DNA from: Asterella californica | Taxonomy: Eukaryota > Streptophyta > Marchantiopsida > Marchantiales > Aytoniaceae | DNA: 64,000 nt | Assembly: GCA_036924285.1 (NCBI GenBank) | Contig: JAYKYS010000005.1 | Span: 9,238,001-9,302,000, forward strand | Direction: 5' to 3' | In this document: one piece after another, positions 31,135 through 42,560 of the stretch | Position numbering within the stretch: position 1 is the stretch's first letter | How the letters are laid out: every line of letters starts with the position of its first letter | Translations under genes and position numbers: made by a program | Notes under the pieces: generated by a model | Database searches by the model: none | What the model saw: only the letters and a program-made list of their open reading frames with translations | What the model was told of the DNA's origin: nothing

Positions 31135-34100
31135 TGTCAAGTCATAAAGACGATCCTCAACAAACCATGGTTATAAATCAAGCTAACCGATTATAAATGG
31201 TGGTTTTTACCGTTCTTGACGTGAATATTTTTGCTAATCTTTGATACCCTTAATACTCGTTCTCTTCATTGTCAAGTGATGCACTCAGACGATAAAGTGA
31301 TGTTTCTCATGTTAACTACCTCGACAATAAACAAAGAAAGTGGTAGAAAGAACACCAACATGTGGGAAAAACCTCCACCGCGGAATGAAATGAAATGAAA
31401 GAACAACAAAGAGCAAGAAAGGAAGGAAAAGCGGTCCAACGATATAATAAACTCATCTCTCATAATGGGATGAGTTTATTTTAGGCCATTTTCGCTATGG
31501 TGCTTTCTGCTGTCCACACACTAATAGAACACAACACCCTCTAGCGAGGTTCGAACACCGCTTCGACTACAAGCAGATGAGGTTTCCTCCATGTCTTTTA
31601 GTAGTTTCATGTTGAGAGGTTTACAACAAGGAGCTTCGCTTGCAATGGAATGACGGGGCTCTACATTAACGATTTATTCTCGAATCTATCTCCTCCGTTC
31701 TTTTTTTCGGTTTACACAACTACTTCATCCGTAAATTCTGTTATTTCTTCTTTTTCTGGTTTCCATCCCTCTGTTTCGTTATCCGACAAAAGATATGTAT
31801 AGCTATGCTAAGGCATAACAACAAGGAGTTATGCTTGCAACAAAATTGTGATGTTATGCATACACGGCTTATTCAGATCCAAAAATTTTCCCTTCCTTTC
31901 CGGATTTGACAAGAAAACTTCTTGGAACGATTAATGTCGAACTCCACCTAGTTTTTCATAGCCATTTTTTCTCTCTTACACTTGAAAACTTGAGGGTTGG
32001 TAATTAACGAGTTCCTCGCACCAACTCCAGTTTAGTTTCTCTAAACAGGAGATCTCTTTATCGTACAGTTTTCTTCTTTTTGGGAGACGGGTTGATGTAG
32101 ACATGTATTCCGTTTGAGCTCCGAGATTTTGATATTGACAAGTGAGAGAACTTCGTCGTGCCAAACCTTATGTCCACATCAGCTAAAGTGAGAAAAGCTC
32201 ATGACTCCGGCTCGACACAACTAACTGAAGGTTTATACAAAAGCTGAAGATTTAACACCAACATGGTGCAGTCCCACTCCCATTCTTGTATGAAACACCA
32301 AGATAATCTACTCCTCTCTACCAGGCTCTGAACAGTATAGTTCTTGTAAAAAAAATAAAAAAAACTGTTGAGAAAAACTAGTTGCAGTAGAGCTCTTATT
32401 CCTTGAGTAGGTCCTTCTAGAAATTTACTTGATCATACCTTGAATTGGTTGTGCTTGATCACACTCCTCTGAATGAGGTATTGCTTGATCACATCCCATA
32501 CTTGTTACGTTGGTAAAACTAGTCACTTTGTCATGTAATTAGCTTTCGGAACGTGTATGGTCTAACACGTACTTTACTGTTGAAAATATTTGAACTGCAG
32601 ATGTATTTAGTAATTATAGTTGAAAATAAAAAATGATGAACGACATGGTAAAATAATTAGTTTGAGTCAATCAAGGATGTAATCAAGCAATACTGAGACG
32701 GGTATGAACAAACACAACAAATCTCATGAGGTGTGATAAGAAAATCTCTTCTTAATCATCGACAATACAACAAAATACACTAAACAGTAAAGAATCCTTT
32801 TCTTCCTTTAATGTTCTCACAATTTTACGTATAACTATGCTAACGCAAAGCAAAAAATAAGATTGAGGTTCATCACCAGTCAACATATCGCGTTTGTATC
32901 TTAACCGACATTGAAGGTTTCTATTGGCAAGTAAGTAGTGATGTCCTTGTAAAGATCTGTTTTCGCCATGAGGTTTTCTGCAACCGAACACTGCTGTTCT
33001 TACATAGACTAAACCTCTCAGCAAGAGGACTCCACTCCACTAAAGGTATAGTAGGGCATGTCAAAGCTGGAACCTTTCTGCTTTATTCCTCGACCGTGGG
33101 TGGATGTTACGGCTGCGACCAAGAGGTTACAGAGCTTTTCTACAGTCGTCTCCGGAGATTACCGCAAGTGTTCTCTAATTACTTGTTTTTGGTATTCGTC
33201 GGTAATTTTGTAAGAGAGTACTGTAAGATCTAGATTATTTATTTTAATTTTCAAAATAGTTTTATTAAAAATTTAAATTATTATGTTAATTCACAAATGT
33301 AATGATAGAAAATAGATAATGATAATAGATAGAAAATAGAAAATAGAAAATAGAAAATGATAGACTCTGTACAAAACTGTCTTTGAATAAACTACATCTG
33401 TTTCTCTTGTAGATTTCAGAGAATCTTCTTTCTTAACTTTGACACGCTCTAATAGGTTTCCGTTCAAAAGTGTCACCGAAACAAAACTGATCCAATATTT
33501 GAAATTTTGAAGCTGACGTGTTTTCGTGTTTTTAATTTACGTGCTATGTACCGAATAGACGTGGCTTGTGGACTCTAGTTTCATTAGGTGCATCTTTAGA
33601 GCTTGTTTCTTGTTTTGGACGGCTGGAACTACGACGTGACAGGCTCAAGCTGTAATGTCGCGAAATAATTCTTCGCTCTCAAGTATTTTGTTCTCTAGTT
33701 CACTGGAACACATTCATGTAAACTCCAAGTTCTTCCCCACATGGCAATACAGAACATTGTTAGAAGAACATGAAGCCTATCTTTACAAGAACTATTTTAT
33801 CAATTGGTGTATTCTCTTTTGTATTATTTTTGGCTCGGGAGTTCATTTCGCATATAAGACAAAATAGAGTTGGGCAGTAGGGGGAGGAAGTTGATGCAGT
33901 GGCTCTTATTCCCAATACCTTTGTTAAAAATTATCATTAACATTAGTATTTACAATTAAAAATATAATTTATAATAAAAATCAAAGAAAAATATATTTTG
34001 TATATCCTTCATCTGCAAATGTGTCGAAACCTTCAAAATATCAACACAATTCAGATAGAAAAGGAGGGATTTATAAAAGCAAGAGATCTCTCTGCAACTC

Positions 34101-34315
34101 CCGGTCTGAATAACTAAAAGTATTTTCATATTATTTTAGTCTACAGTTTATATACACTATTTCTGTATTTTTCAATAACAACAAAAGAAAAAAGTTTTCC
34201 AAAAGTGATTGGATATGCTTATTCTCCAATCTATAATTTATTACCTATACTTTTATGGAAAGGTTAGGTAGTAAATTAATACCCAGAATACATTAATGTT
34301 ACAATATGAGAAAAG
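31135..34315. other. AT-rich block inside RLG-C gag, no gene seen
   Basis: No coding potential or LTR termini recognised. Two diverged direct copies of about 95 bp (from 31624 and 31816; acaacaaggag core) are present. A microsatellite lies at 33301-33365. The block separates the RLG-C gag C-terminus from gene E sequence and gag N-terminus. Confidence 0.45.
33301..33365. repeat. AT-rich microsatellite (ATAGAAA type)
   Basis: Repeated units of agaaaat/agat, for example agaaaatagaaaatagaaaa, slightly impure. Confidence 0.85.
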
Positions 34316-35128
34316 TACACATCTTCCCGAACTTAGGAGAGAGTCGTGAGAAGTCTTGCTGGCAGAATCTGGAGAGAATGGTCGAGGGTCATGTCTTCTC
34401 ATCATGCAGCAAGCTTCTTCTGAGTGTGTACGAGAGGTAAGAAGTCAGAAGAACAGAGTGCAAATGTCTTGAGTCTGTTGCGAGGATAGATTGCGCGTAG
34501 GAAGAAGAAGACATGTGAGACCAGTGAAGGGAAGCCTGACTTCGGGAGGTCTTCCGAGAAAGACATTGAATCGGAAGCTGTCTTGGGAGTCTTCCCAGAG
34601 GCCACTGTCACCGCAGGAGCCCGCAACCATCTTCTGACCCTGTTATGCACTCTACTTCTCGCGAATCTTGTATCTTCTGATAGGAAATATGATGTAATGC
34701 AAGGTGGGTTGTCTTCTTAGGAATCCATGCGAGGTCTTGCTTAGTTAGGATTGTTTAGATATAGCTCGGAAGACGAGAGCTATCTAGGAAGTACTGTTAG
34801 AATCCCGGAAGACGGAGTAGCTGTCTTCTGAGAAGTAGAAGCTAGACTGTGGGCACTTGGGAAGGATTGAGCCCTCAGCTCACAGTAAGTGCTTGTGGCT
34901 TAGTGCAATAGATCTTCCAGTATGTCGATGCATCCTCGAGGGTTGGTGTTACCGGCAGCAGAGTTGGCCCAGGCCACACCCTTTCTCAAGGAATTGGGTC
35001 TCAACTTCTTCCTGTGGGATTGAAACCTCGCCGACCAAGGACTTCTGGAGGAGGTTTGGGCAGCCTTACCACCTCGCAACCGTATACCTGCGAAGGTAGG
35101 AGTAGCTCGAGGAAGACCATCTTCCTAA
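34316..35128 (+). other. Upstream part of gene E, non-coding or decayed
   Basis: Composition changes sharply here from AT-rich to GC-balanced, with many GAAGAC/GTCTTC. Short ORFs do not connect. The frame that becomes coding at 35129 is interrupted by TAA at 35126-35128, before which LEEVWAALPP can be read in the same frame. It may hold the promoter or 5' part of E, or a decayed N-terminus. Confidence 0.4.
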
Positions 35129-35965
35129 ACTGAAGATTGGTGGCACAGGGCCTACCACAGGCCAGAATCCGAGGACCGAGGGTATTGGCTCGAGAAGAAG
35201 ATCTTGCCCAGGATCGTGAGTGAGTGGCATGTGCCTGGAAGCACAACTTGCCTCTTCCTGGAGGACAGGCAGGGAAGGAACGGGTGGAAGATCGAATCTT
35301 ACCGGGAGCCGAAGAAGCGACTTCTGGCGAAGTTGTTTTTGCATCTCTTTCCCAAGGGGAAAGCGCAGAAGATGAGGTACCTTGGAGATCATGACGTAGA
35401 GTTCCTGGAAGCAGTGTGGGATGAGGGAGTGCCCGTCAACTGGGGCTCATTCTTCCACATATATGTACAGACGGATTTTGCGTACTTGGGTATCCCGGCG
35501 GGAGGACACTTGACACCTTTTCTCTGTTACTTGTATGTAGCCATGAGGGACCTCACGGAAGGGCAGTTGGTGAAGTATGGGCCGACAGCGCAACCTGAGA
35601 CGAAGGAGGAGACCTCGGAAGAAGATGACCGAGCAGCAGTCGCAACTCCCCCTCCCACTCTGATGTCGCAGCTGAGGCCCGGCTCTCATCAGAAGACGCT
35701 TCTGATGAGGGAAGACGACTCCAGTGGGTCGGAAGACGCCATGCCTCTGAGGAAGATGTGCCCTAGAAGTGTACCTAGGAAGACCACCTCCTTCATACAT
35801 TCGGGATCGGAGTCTGACTCGGATGAAGAACTGCTGAGTACCCGACCGAAGCAGAAGACCGCTTCTGCAACACCAGGGAGTCTTCCGAAGACTCCAGAAG
35901 ACGTAGGATGGATGGATACTCCTACTGCGATGCGGAGAAGCGCAGCGAAGAGGGCCGCTAAATAG
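35129..35965 (+). pseudogene. Gene E, N-terminal conserved part
   Basis: Open frame after TAA 35126-35128: TEDWWHRAYHRPESED, then WLEKKILPRIVSEWHVPGST, GWKIESYREPKKRLLAKLF, VEFLEAVWDEGVPVNW, FHIYVQTDFAYLGIPAGGHL and YLYVAMRDLTEGQ, followed by a low-complexity acidic, Ser-rich tail (GSESDSDEELLS). The first ATG of the long ORF is not a natural start because the same frame is coding upstream of it. The globular part resembles plant-specific, transposon-associated proteins in style, but I do not recognise the family. The TAG at 35963-35965 falls at the junction with RLG-C gag, so it may not be the native stop. The coiled-coil continuation is probably at 10238-9184. Confidence 0.55.
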
Positions 35966-35973
35966 CTCTGTAG

Positions 35974-36430
35974 CAACAAGTCATTTATTGGGTTTGTTTT
36001 TACCCACTCTATGAATGACTTCTTAGTCCTTTGATCTGCATCCTCTAGAGAATATTTTTCTTTTAATTGAAGAGTAAACTCTTCCCATGTAGCGCCATGA
36101 GAGTGGATAATCTCTTTCACATGCTTTCGTACCTTTGGTACGACAGCAAGCTCAAATGTGTTGACCATTTCTCTCCCCGGCACCTACAACTCCATCTCCC
36201 GAGAATAATACTTCAAGTACTTGGAGATGTTTTTTTCCGTCAAACTGATCCAACAAACCCACAACAGATTGCAAAGCTCTAGTAGCCATTGCCTCTTTTC
36301 GCTCAACGGCTTGTTGTTGTTGCATGATCAACGCGAATGCATCAAGCAATCACATGTCAGACCTATTAAGTTTGTTCACCTTCGGAACCTCTCCAGACGT
36401 AGAAGCCTCATCTATGAATTGAGATATGCT
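35974..36430 (-). pseudogene. RLG-C gag N-terminal fragment
   Basis: The minus-strand reading runs from EASTSGEVPKVNKLN, through a TGA, to LIMQQQQAVERKEAMATRAL, then VNTFELAVVPKVRKHVKEII and DADQRTKKSFIEWV, ending at PINDLL. RLG-A continues here with REFDRQYAQLSR; RLG-B begins at exactly that point. Frameshifts are present after LLDQFDGK. Confidence 0.85.
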
Positions 36431-36481
36431 CTCAACGTCAATGATTGCAAACAAAATGTATATCTCAACCCTAGACGTTTC

Positions 36482-36496
36482 ACGTCGAGTTCACCA
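36482..36496 (-). promoter_or_regulatory. Primer-binding site of RLG-C
   Basis: TGGTGAACTCGACGT on the minus strand, 2 nt inside the LTR, identical to RLG-A. The primer tRNA was not identified. Confidence 0.65.
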
Positions 36497-36498
36497 AC

Positions 36499-38709
36499 TG
36501 TCGTAGGGAGTAAAGTGTGATCCAAGAATATACGAGTATCTGGCTGTGGAGAGATACAACGGAACTTAGGACCTAATCGATGAAAAACTTATGCTCTCGA
36601 TATATAATCTTTCAGTCTTTGTCTTGGTTACTACTGATCTAACCTGACTCCAAGTGCAACACATGTGCATCACACAAATGACTTGGAGCTCAATCCTATT
36701 CTATGTACAAGCAGGGGTCATACATGATACATGTTTGCTTTAGATCCCAAAGCACTTTTCATACAATCTTTGACAATACCCGCTTCACTACTTCTTCTCG
36801 ACAAACTACCTAAATGTTCAACTTTGACCTTCTATTGTTTGCTGATACGATTTTCGTTCAGGAAGAAATCAACAGCAAAGGACGGCCTAATATACAACCT
36901 TCCCAGCGATACAAGGCATATGGGCAGCAAACAACCAGAGAGTTCGTAGCGTGACATCGAAGATAACGGTACCTCGCAGTTAGAGATTTCTAATCGATGA
37001 CTTCAGCGAGGCGTGGCACCTTCACTGATCGTGATCATTGTACCAATAACACAATATAGCTTCCTTGTCGTCCTTGCAGCACCTCCAATCCTCATGTCGT
37101 TTGTTCAAGACCAATCAAGAGATTTAGTTGAAATCTCTCTTCGTCTTCCTCCCGTCACGCTGTAAACTGAACTTTGACAACCTCGTGCTCCCACCTCGAT
37201 CATCCAATCGAGCTCAAACTTCACAAGAAATCCCCTCTGACCCTTCTCTACTACTGTATGAAATTTCAGCCTCAGATCTGAAACCAATTGTCCATGTGCT
37301 AATAGAGCACACTCCCATCCTGGAAAATTTCACTCAAAGATTCGATCCCATGCTCACGAGGCAACTCAAACTTTGAATCCAAAGAAAAATGCTTTACTTT
37401 TGTCTCTCAACTGTCACAGCCAACTTCAATAGACCATTTCGAGATCAAGTCCAACCCAAACGTAGGAGTATTTTACATCAGTGTAACCATCACCGCGTGA
37501 ACTACCCGATCCCCTTGATAGCTCCTAAAGATCATCTCTCAAACTCGCAGATCACTCGAAAACGTGACTCGGGGTATCAATTTGACCCCCCTGACTTTGA
37601 ACGACCATCACTCTCTCCTCAGAACTCCCAATCGACAGATCCTCGCCTCCAAATTGTAGTCCGGCTCGAGAGCTTTCCAAAAAGACCCCCACACTTTTCA
37701 AATGACCCCTGAGAATACCTCCAAAATCCTAAAGCCGTCCGTAGAACTTGAATGAAGTTGATTAATCGAGAGTAATCAATAAAAAAAGAGATTTGAAAAT
37801 CACTTTTTCTCCTACTTTGCACCCTAGAACAAACTATAACCCTAATAATCTCTCACGCCTTCAAGGCATCAGCTTCAACCTTAGGGTAGTCACTCCCGTC
37901 AGACTATAGAGATCATACTTAACACTTAAGATTCAATACAAAGTCAAGATGACGACCTTGAACCGATTTACGATGAAAGATACTACAAAAGAGAATGGAG
38001 AAGCCATCACTTGATTACAGTATTCCTCGTCAAAGTTCCTTGCGATCCACGCACGATGACTGATCTTCGGCCGATAATGACATCGAATATCCACCCAGAC
38101 GTTGAAAGGGACGTTGGTTGGAAAGTTTAGGTCCATTCACCCCGTCAAAGTAAGATATACACAGTCAAGTCCTAGTTCTCCCCGTACTGACGATTGGTAA
38201 GATCATCGAAGTAGGCGAGTCCATCATCCTCCCCATGAACTCTTCTCCAAAGTAAACCACGAATCACTGTCGAAAGTGATCGCGGTAGATGCAGTGGAGC
38301 TTGATATGAAACGGGTTCGGAAATGAGAGATCCGGAATTCTGTTTAGTCCTCCATCCATAAATACAATTCTCGTAGCTCTTCACTAGACACTAAGACACC
38401 CTCACGAAACATCACACCCTCACGATGTTTCATGAGGAATAAGAAGAATGCCTAAAGAAGAAGAATGCCTCACGAACCTTCGACCCATTATCTTATATCC
38501 AAGTTTGACAACAAGAGCCACTCACGCGAATGCTCATGGATCACTGAGTCGGCACATTTTGTTATCATGTGATCTCACATCCAGATATCAATGAACGTGA
38601 CACCTAGTACGCTCTCATGCGAGCTACATGAAAAGTTCACGAAACACAAAAGAAAACACAACACACATTTTATACTGAGTTCACATGTGAGACGTCTCAC
38701 AACACGACA
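36499..38709 (-). repeat. 5' LTR of RLG-C
   Basis: 2211 bp, TG...CA, partner of 14229-16519. On the minus strand it opens TGTCGTGTTGTGAGACGTCT, with a perfect 14-bp palindrome GTGAGACGTCTCAC (38687-38700) and then a TATAAAAT box (38674-38667). ACGG follows at 38710-38713. Confidence 0.9.
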
Positions 38710-38713
38710 ACGG

Positions 38714-41700
38714 ACTGTCGCATTGACTCGAGCAATTATTGAGTTGTAGTGGAAGAAATTTCTTGAAGACAAAAGAACTCTATGGCGTAGAGAAAAGGTT
38801 ATGAGTAACTGGAGGAGTCATTTTCTATTTCTATAAGGAGCCAACAAGACTTTTATATGTAGTTGAAGCTCTTGTGTATTGTCAGGAGGATCTACATACA
38901 TCAAAACTGATTTTTTATGTATCAAAAGATCTTCTGGGAGTAGGGAGTTCCAGATACAACGAGAGATTGTTGGAAAGCCACAAGAGCATTTATACAATTC
39001 ACTCTGGCAAGATTTTCTAATGTGACTGAAAGGATTTCAAGCGCAGTTGAGAGATTTCAGTAAAAGTAAGACATTGGTTGCATAAACATTAGTTTTTTGA
39101 GCAGTTGGAAGGTCGTTGTATATACTTGGAGAAATTTATATGAAGGTTCCTTTGCTGTCCATAGGCTTTTTTACGTAGACATGAGTTGAGTAGATAGCCA
39201 AATGTAAGGATTTAGATGTAACTAGTAGTCTTAGATCCATTTTCTTCTTTACTTGTGAGGTTGTCATAAGTTTAATTTAAGAATGCACTCTTCTATACTT
39301 AACTTGATATTTAAGCACTGGCTGTATGAGTTCAGAGGTCCTTATTCCTACATGATGTCATTAGCTGATTTTAGACTTGGTATCATAACTTCATATAGTT
39401 AGAAGATACATTTTGGATTCCAAGTTTTATCTGTACTTTTACACTAGAGATGACATATTATTTCTTGAGATGTTGTCTCGCTCTATACATTTTGCACTGT
39501 CTCGTGATCTCGTTAGACGTTGCACCATCTAGTCATAGTTACTCCCTATACATGACCAAATGTCTTGGAAGATGTTGGTCGTAATTTCAATGGATAATAT
39601 GCATATATGCGAATTAACTATTGAGATCTCAGCAATACGAGATATATGAGATAACATGAGATAAGCAGCAAAGACACATTCATGACTCTTTTTGGTTAGA
39701 TGACAAACATATCTATGTGTGTCACATGAGTTTACTTATCTCTGGAGGAGTCGTTAGAAGAATTGACGTTGTAGGGGCAAGAGGAGCATCAAAAGATATG
39801 GACACTGGACCATTAGTCGCATCTTGTGCTTTCTGAGATTGAGCAATCCAATTATATTATCATAGATATTACTGCCACCGTAGGAGTAGAACAACCGAGT
39901 GGAGAGCCCAGAAGTGAGATATATAGTTAGACTTGATTATAAGTCTTCAATGAATGACCCAATATAGTCGAAAAGTATTAGCAGATTTTGCATGTAATTA
40001 GAGGATTAAAAGTCATTTAGGAGTTTTTGTCTTCTTGTTAGTTTTTATCTTCTTGATGTGCCTCGGTGCTCGAGCTCCTCATGAGGTTTAAAAGATCAGT
40101 CAGTTGTCTTTTATCTATGTGGTGTGTGTGTGTGTGCGTTGGTGGAGTTTAGAGTTAGACGGTGAGGTCTTTTAAGAAGAGGCTTTATCCATAGTTTGCT
40201 CCTTCTCTCGCCTCGCTCACTTAAGTAGTAAGCTCATGAATCTTCTGATATAATCTTTCTAGTTATATTCAATATGTTTTGGAAATAGTTCGTACTTGTA
40301 CCTTGACTCTAGTGCCCATTGTGCGCATCAGCAAGACAAGGATGTGGATGTGAAGAGTATGAGAGAGTGTGATGTGAGTACACTGAGTGGTTACAATATG
40401 CCGGATTAATGACTACATACCAAAGTGACTAAATAACTGACATTGTGAGCATGACGTCGTGTCACTTGAGACCTCTCACACCTTCATATAGAGCATCTTA
40501 GGCTAAAAAGAGTAGGGCTCCATGAGAAAAAGAGTGCTAGAAAACTAGTGACATAGATAGTCCAACGATCGGACTATCACGGACGAGATAGTAAAACAAG
40601 AGACGCCAATCACTTACACAACCACAACCTCGAAAACTCCAAGCAACTATGCTTGAGCTACTCCAACACATGAACGACCTACTCATCTTGCAGAATGATC
40701 CTTTGTGCATCAATCCATCAACTACACTAATCGTTGTCGTACACAGTCATGAACTTGGAGAGATAAGTGAGTGTAGTATTAAGATAAAGAAGCAGTAAGT
40801 AGAAAGTTGTATGAACATTTTTGTATGTACAGATCAGGTGGACGTGAGAGGCTAACAACCTACAATAAGTCAAGCATATTTGGTTACCATATGGACAATC
40901 CTCTATCTCTAAAGCGTAACTTGATGTTTAAGATGTTGTTAGGATCGATCGTGGTTCAGGAGAGTAAGAAAGTATAGTGAGACGACTTGTCATCTGACTT
41001 AGATGAAGTGCTGTCAATTGTATTTTTCGGTTTTAGAAGGGAATTCAAGAATGATGTATAGACAATAATACAAGTAAGTAAGAGTATAATGGAATGGATT
41101 TATGACCTTAAGACCTTGTGACAAAGAAGTGATTGTAAGTCAGAGACGATTGATTGTAAGTGAAGATAAAGTAGTCATTTGGGAGTGAGGGCTACTTATC
41201 ATGATAATTTCTCAGTTAGAGTGTAGATATAGTAAAGTCAACCCAAGTATTCTCAAAGAACAAATCTTTTATGCTAACACAATATTAAAGAAAAACCGTG
41301 TCTATTACATCAATATCCAAGTCTTTATGGACAAGTCACATGTTTTATGTGTGTGAGATAAAAAAGAGTGACAATACTAGAGATCGTGCATGTTCACAAT
41401 TCAAGCTCTGCTATGTCCAAATTTCAAAATGAAGTCTGTTCGTCAAAATACGAGTAAAGCCATGTGTATTTAATTTCATCTGTTGTTTGATATCTCTTAT
41501 TTTGATTAAAGATAAGAGCTCGGCGTACTTCAAAACAAAGTAGTTGTGACACTAAATAGTCTAAGTAAGGATAATTATCTGATAATCTATGGAGATGTAT
41601 CTGGTTTTAGTAAAAGCTTCTACATATGTATTGTATTAGATTCCTCTTGTATCATAGTTAAATTGATTCTCTTATAGTAATATTGAATAAGACCAATAAC

Positions 41701-42560
41701 AACATTTCATATAAGTGTTTTCGAATTCAAAAATAAGCATGATATCTCTATGGCCATGGAAGCAATATAATGTAGTTATATTTTTATGATGGTTCATGAT
41801 AGATCCTATATCATATCAATCTATATAATCCTTTTTCTTTTGATCTTTTTTGATTGTTTCAAAGAAGCTTGTGCAATATGTTTATATTTGGATATTGAGT
41901 CATGATGAGTACTTACATCCTTGGGTGAATCAAGAACAAGCGATTGAGAAGTAAGAGTAAACATCTGAATATACATTTGAGATGCGATTGTATGCTGAGA
42001 TGATAATGAGAACCAAGTGCGGGGTTCCTTCCAGCCAATGAATGTTCATGTTAGGAACAACGGATAACTTTTCTTCAAAAGCTTATATAAATAAGCTTTT
42101 AGACCTATAAAACTGAGATCTTTGTGACACAAAAAACGATGTGTAACATTATAAAACATGAAAGTGTGATGGACTCAAACTATTAAACGTAGGTTATTGC
42201 TACCATTCCTCAAATGAGAACTCATGATAACCAGTGAAATGTATTACTCACAACAAAATTTGAATGTATCAAGTACCGTTATTCTGCAATGAGAACACAA
42301 AAGACTATGTATATTCTTCTCATACAGAAAAAGTTCAAACTAAAGAATGACCTAGAAACGATAGATTGCACTTTTCAACTCTCACCAAAAGTTCTACATC
42401 GTGTCAAAATCAAATGATTCCAGTTCTGATACTGGCGGTGTTAACTATAACAGTTTATTTGTCAAATAAACTAACTTTAAAGTAACAAATATCGGGGCTA
42501 TAGAATGACAACGTCACGTATGTATTTTTTTAGACCGAACTGAAAGCTCATTTGTAAAGA
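38714..42560. other. Gene-poor AT-rich intergenic DNA
   Basis: No ORF of note, no LTR pair and no RNA gene recognised. A short (gt)n run lies near 40124-40138. It could include very old transposon remains, but nothing could be aligned by eye. Confidence 0.5.

Larger units (their letters stand above)
14229..38709 (-). mobile_element. RLG-C, old composite Ty3/gypsy element
   Basis: Minus-strand element with two directly repeated LTRs (14229-16519 and 36499-38709) that differ by several percent plus indels. Order on the minus strand: 5' LTR, PBS, gag N-terminus (to 35974), a 4.8-kb foreign block (35973-31135), gag C-terminus, protease remnant, frameshift signal, RT, RNase H split by RLG-D, two integrase modules, PPT and 3' LTR. 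Every coding part is multiply mutated. The ACGG flanks support a single insertion unit. The missing middle of gag and the rearrangement noted for 10236/35973 complicate that view. Confidence 0.8.

Noticed and set aside
40124..40138. (gt)n run as a possible regulatory or Z-DNA element
   Set aside because: Only about seven dinucleotides; common by chance in such a genome.
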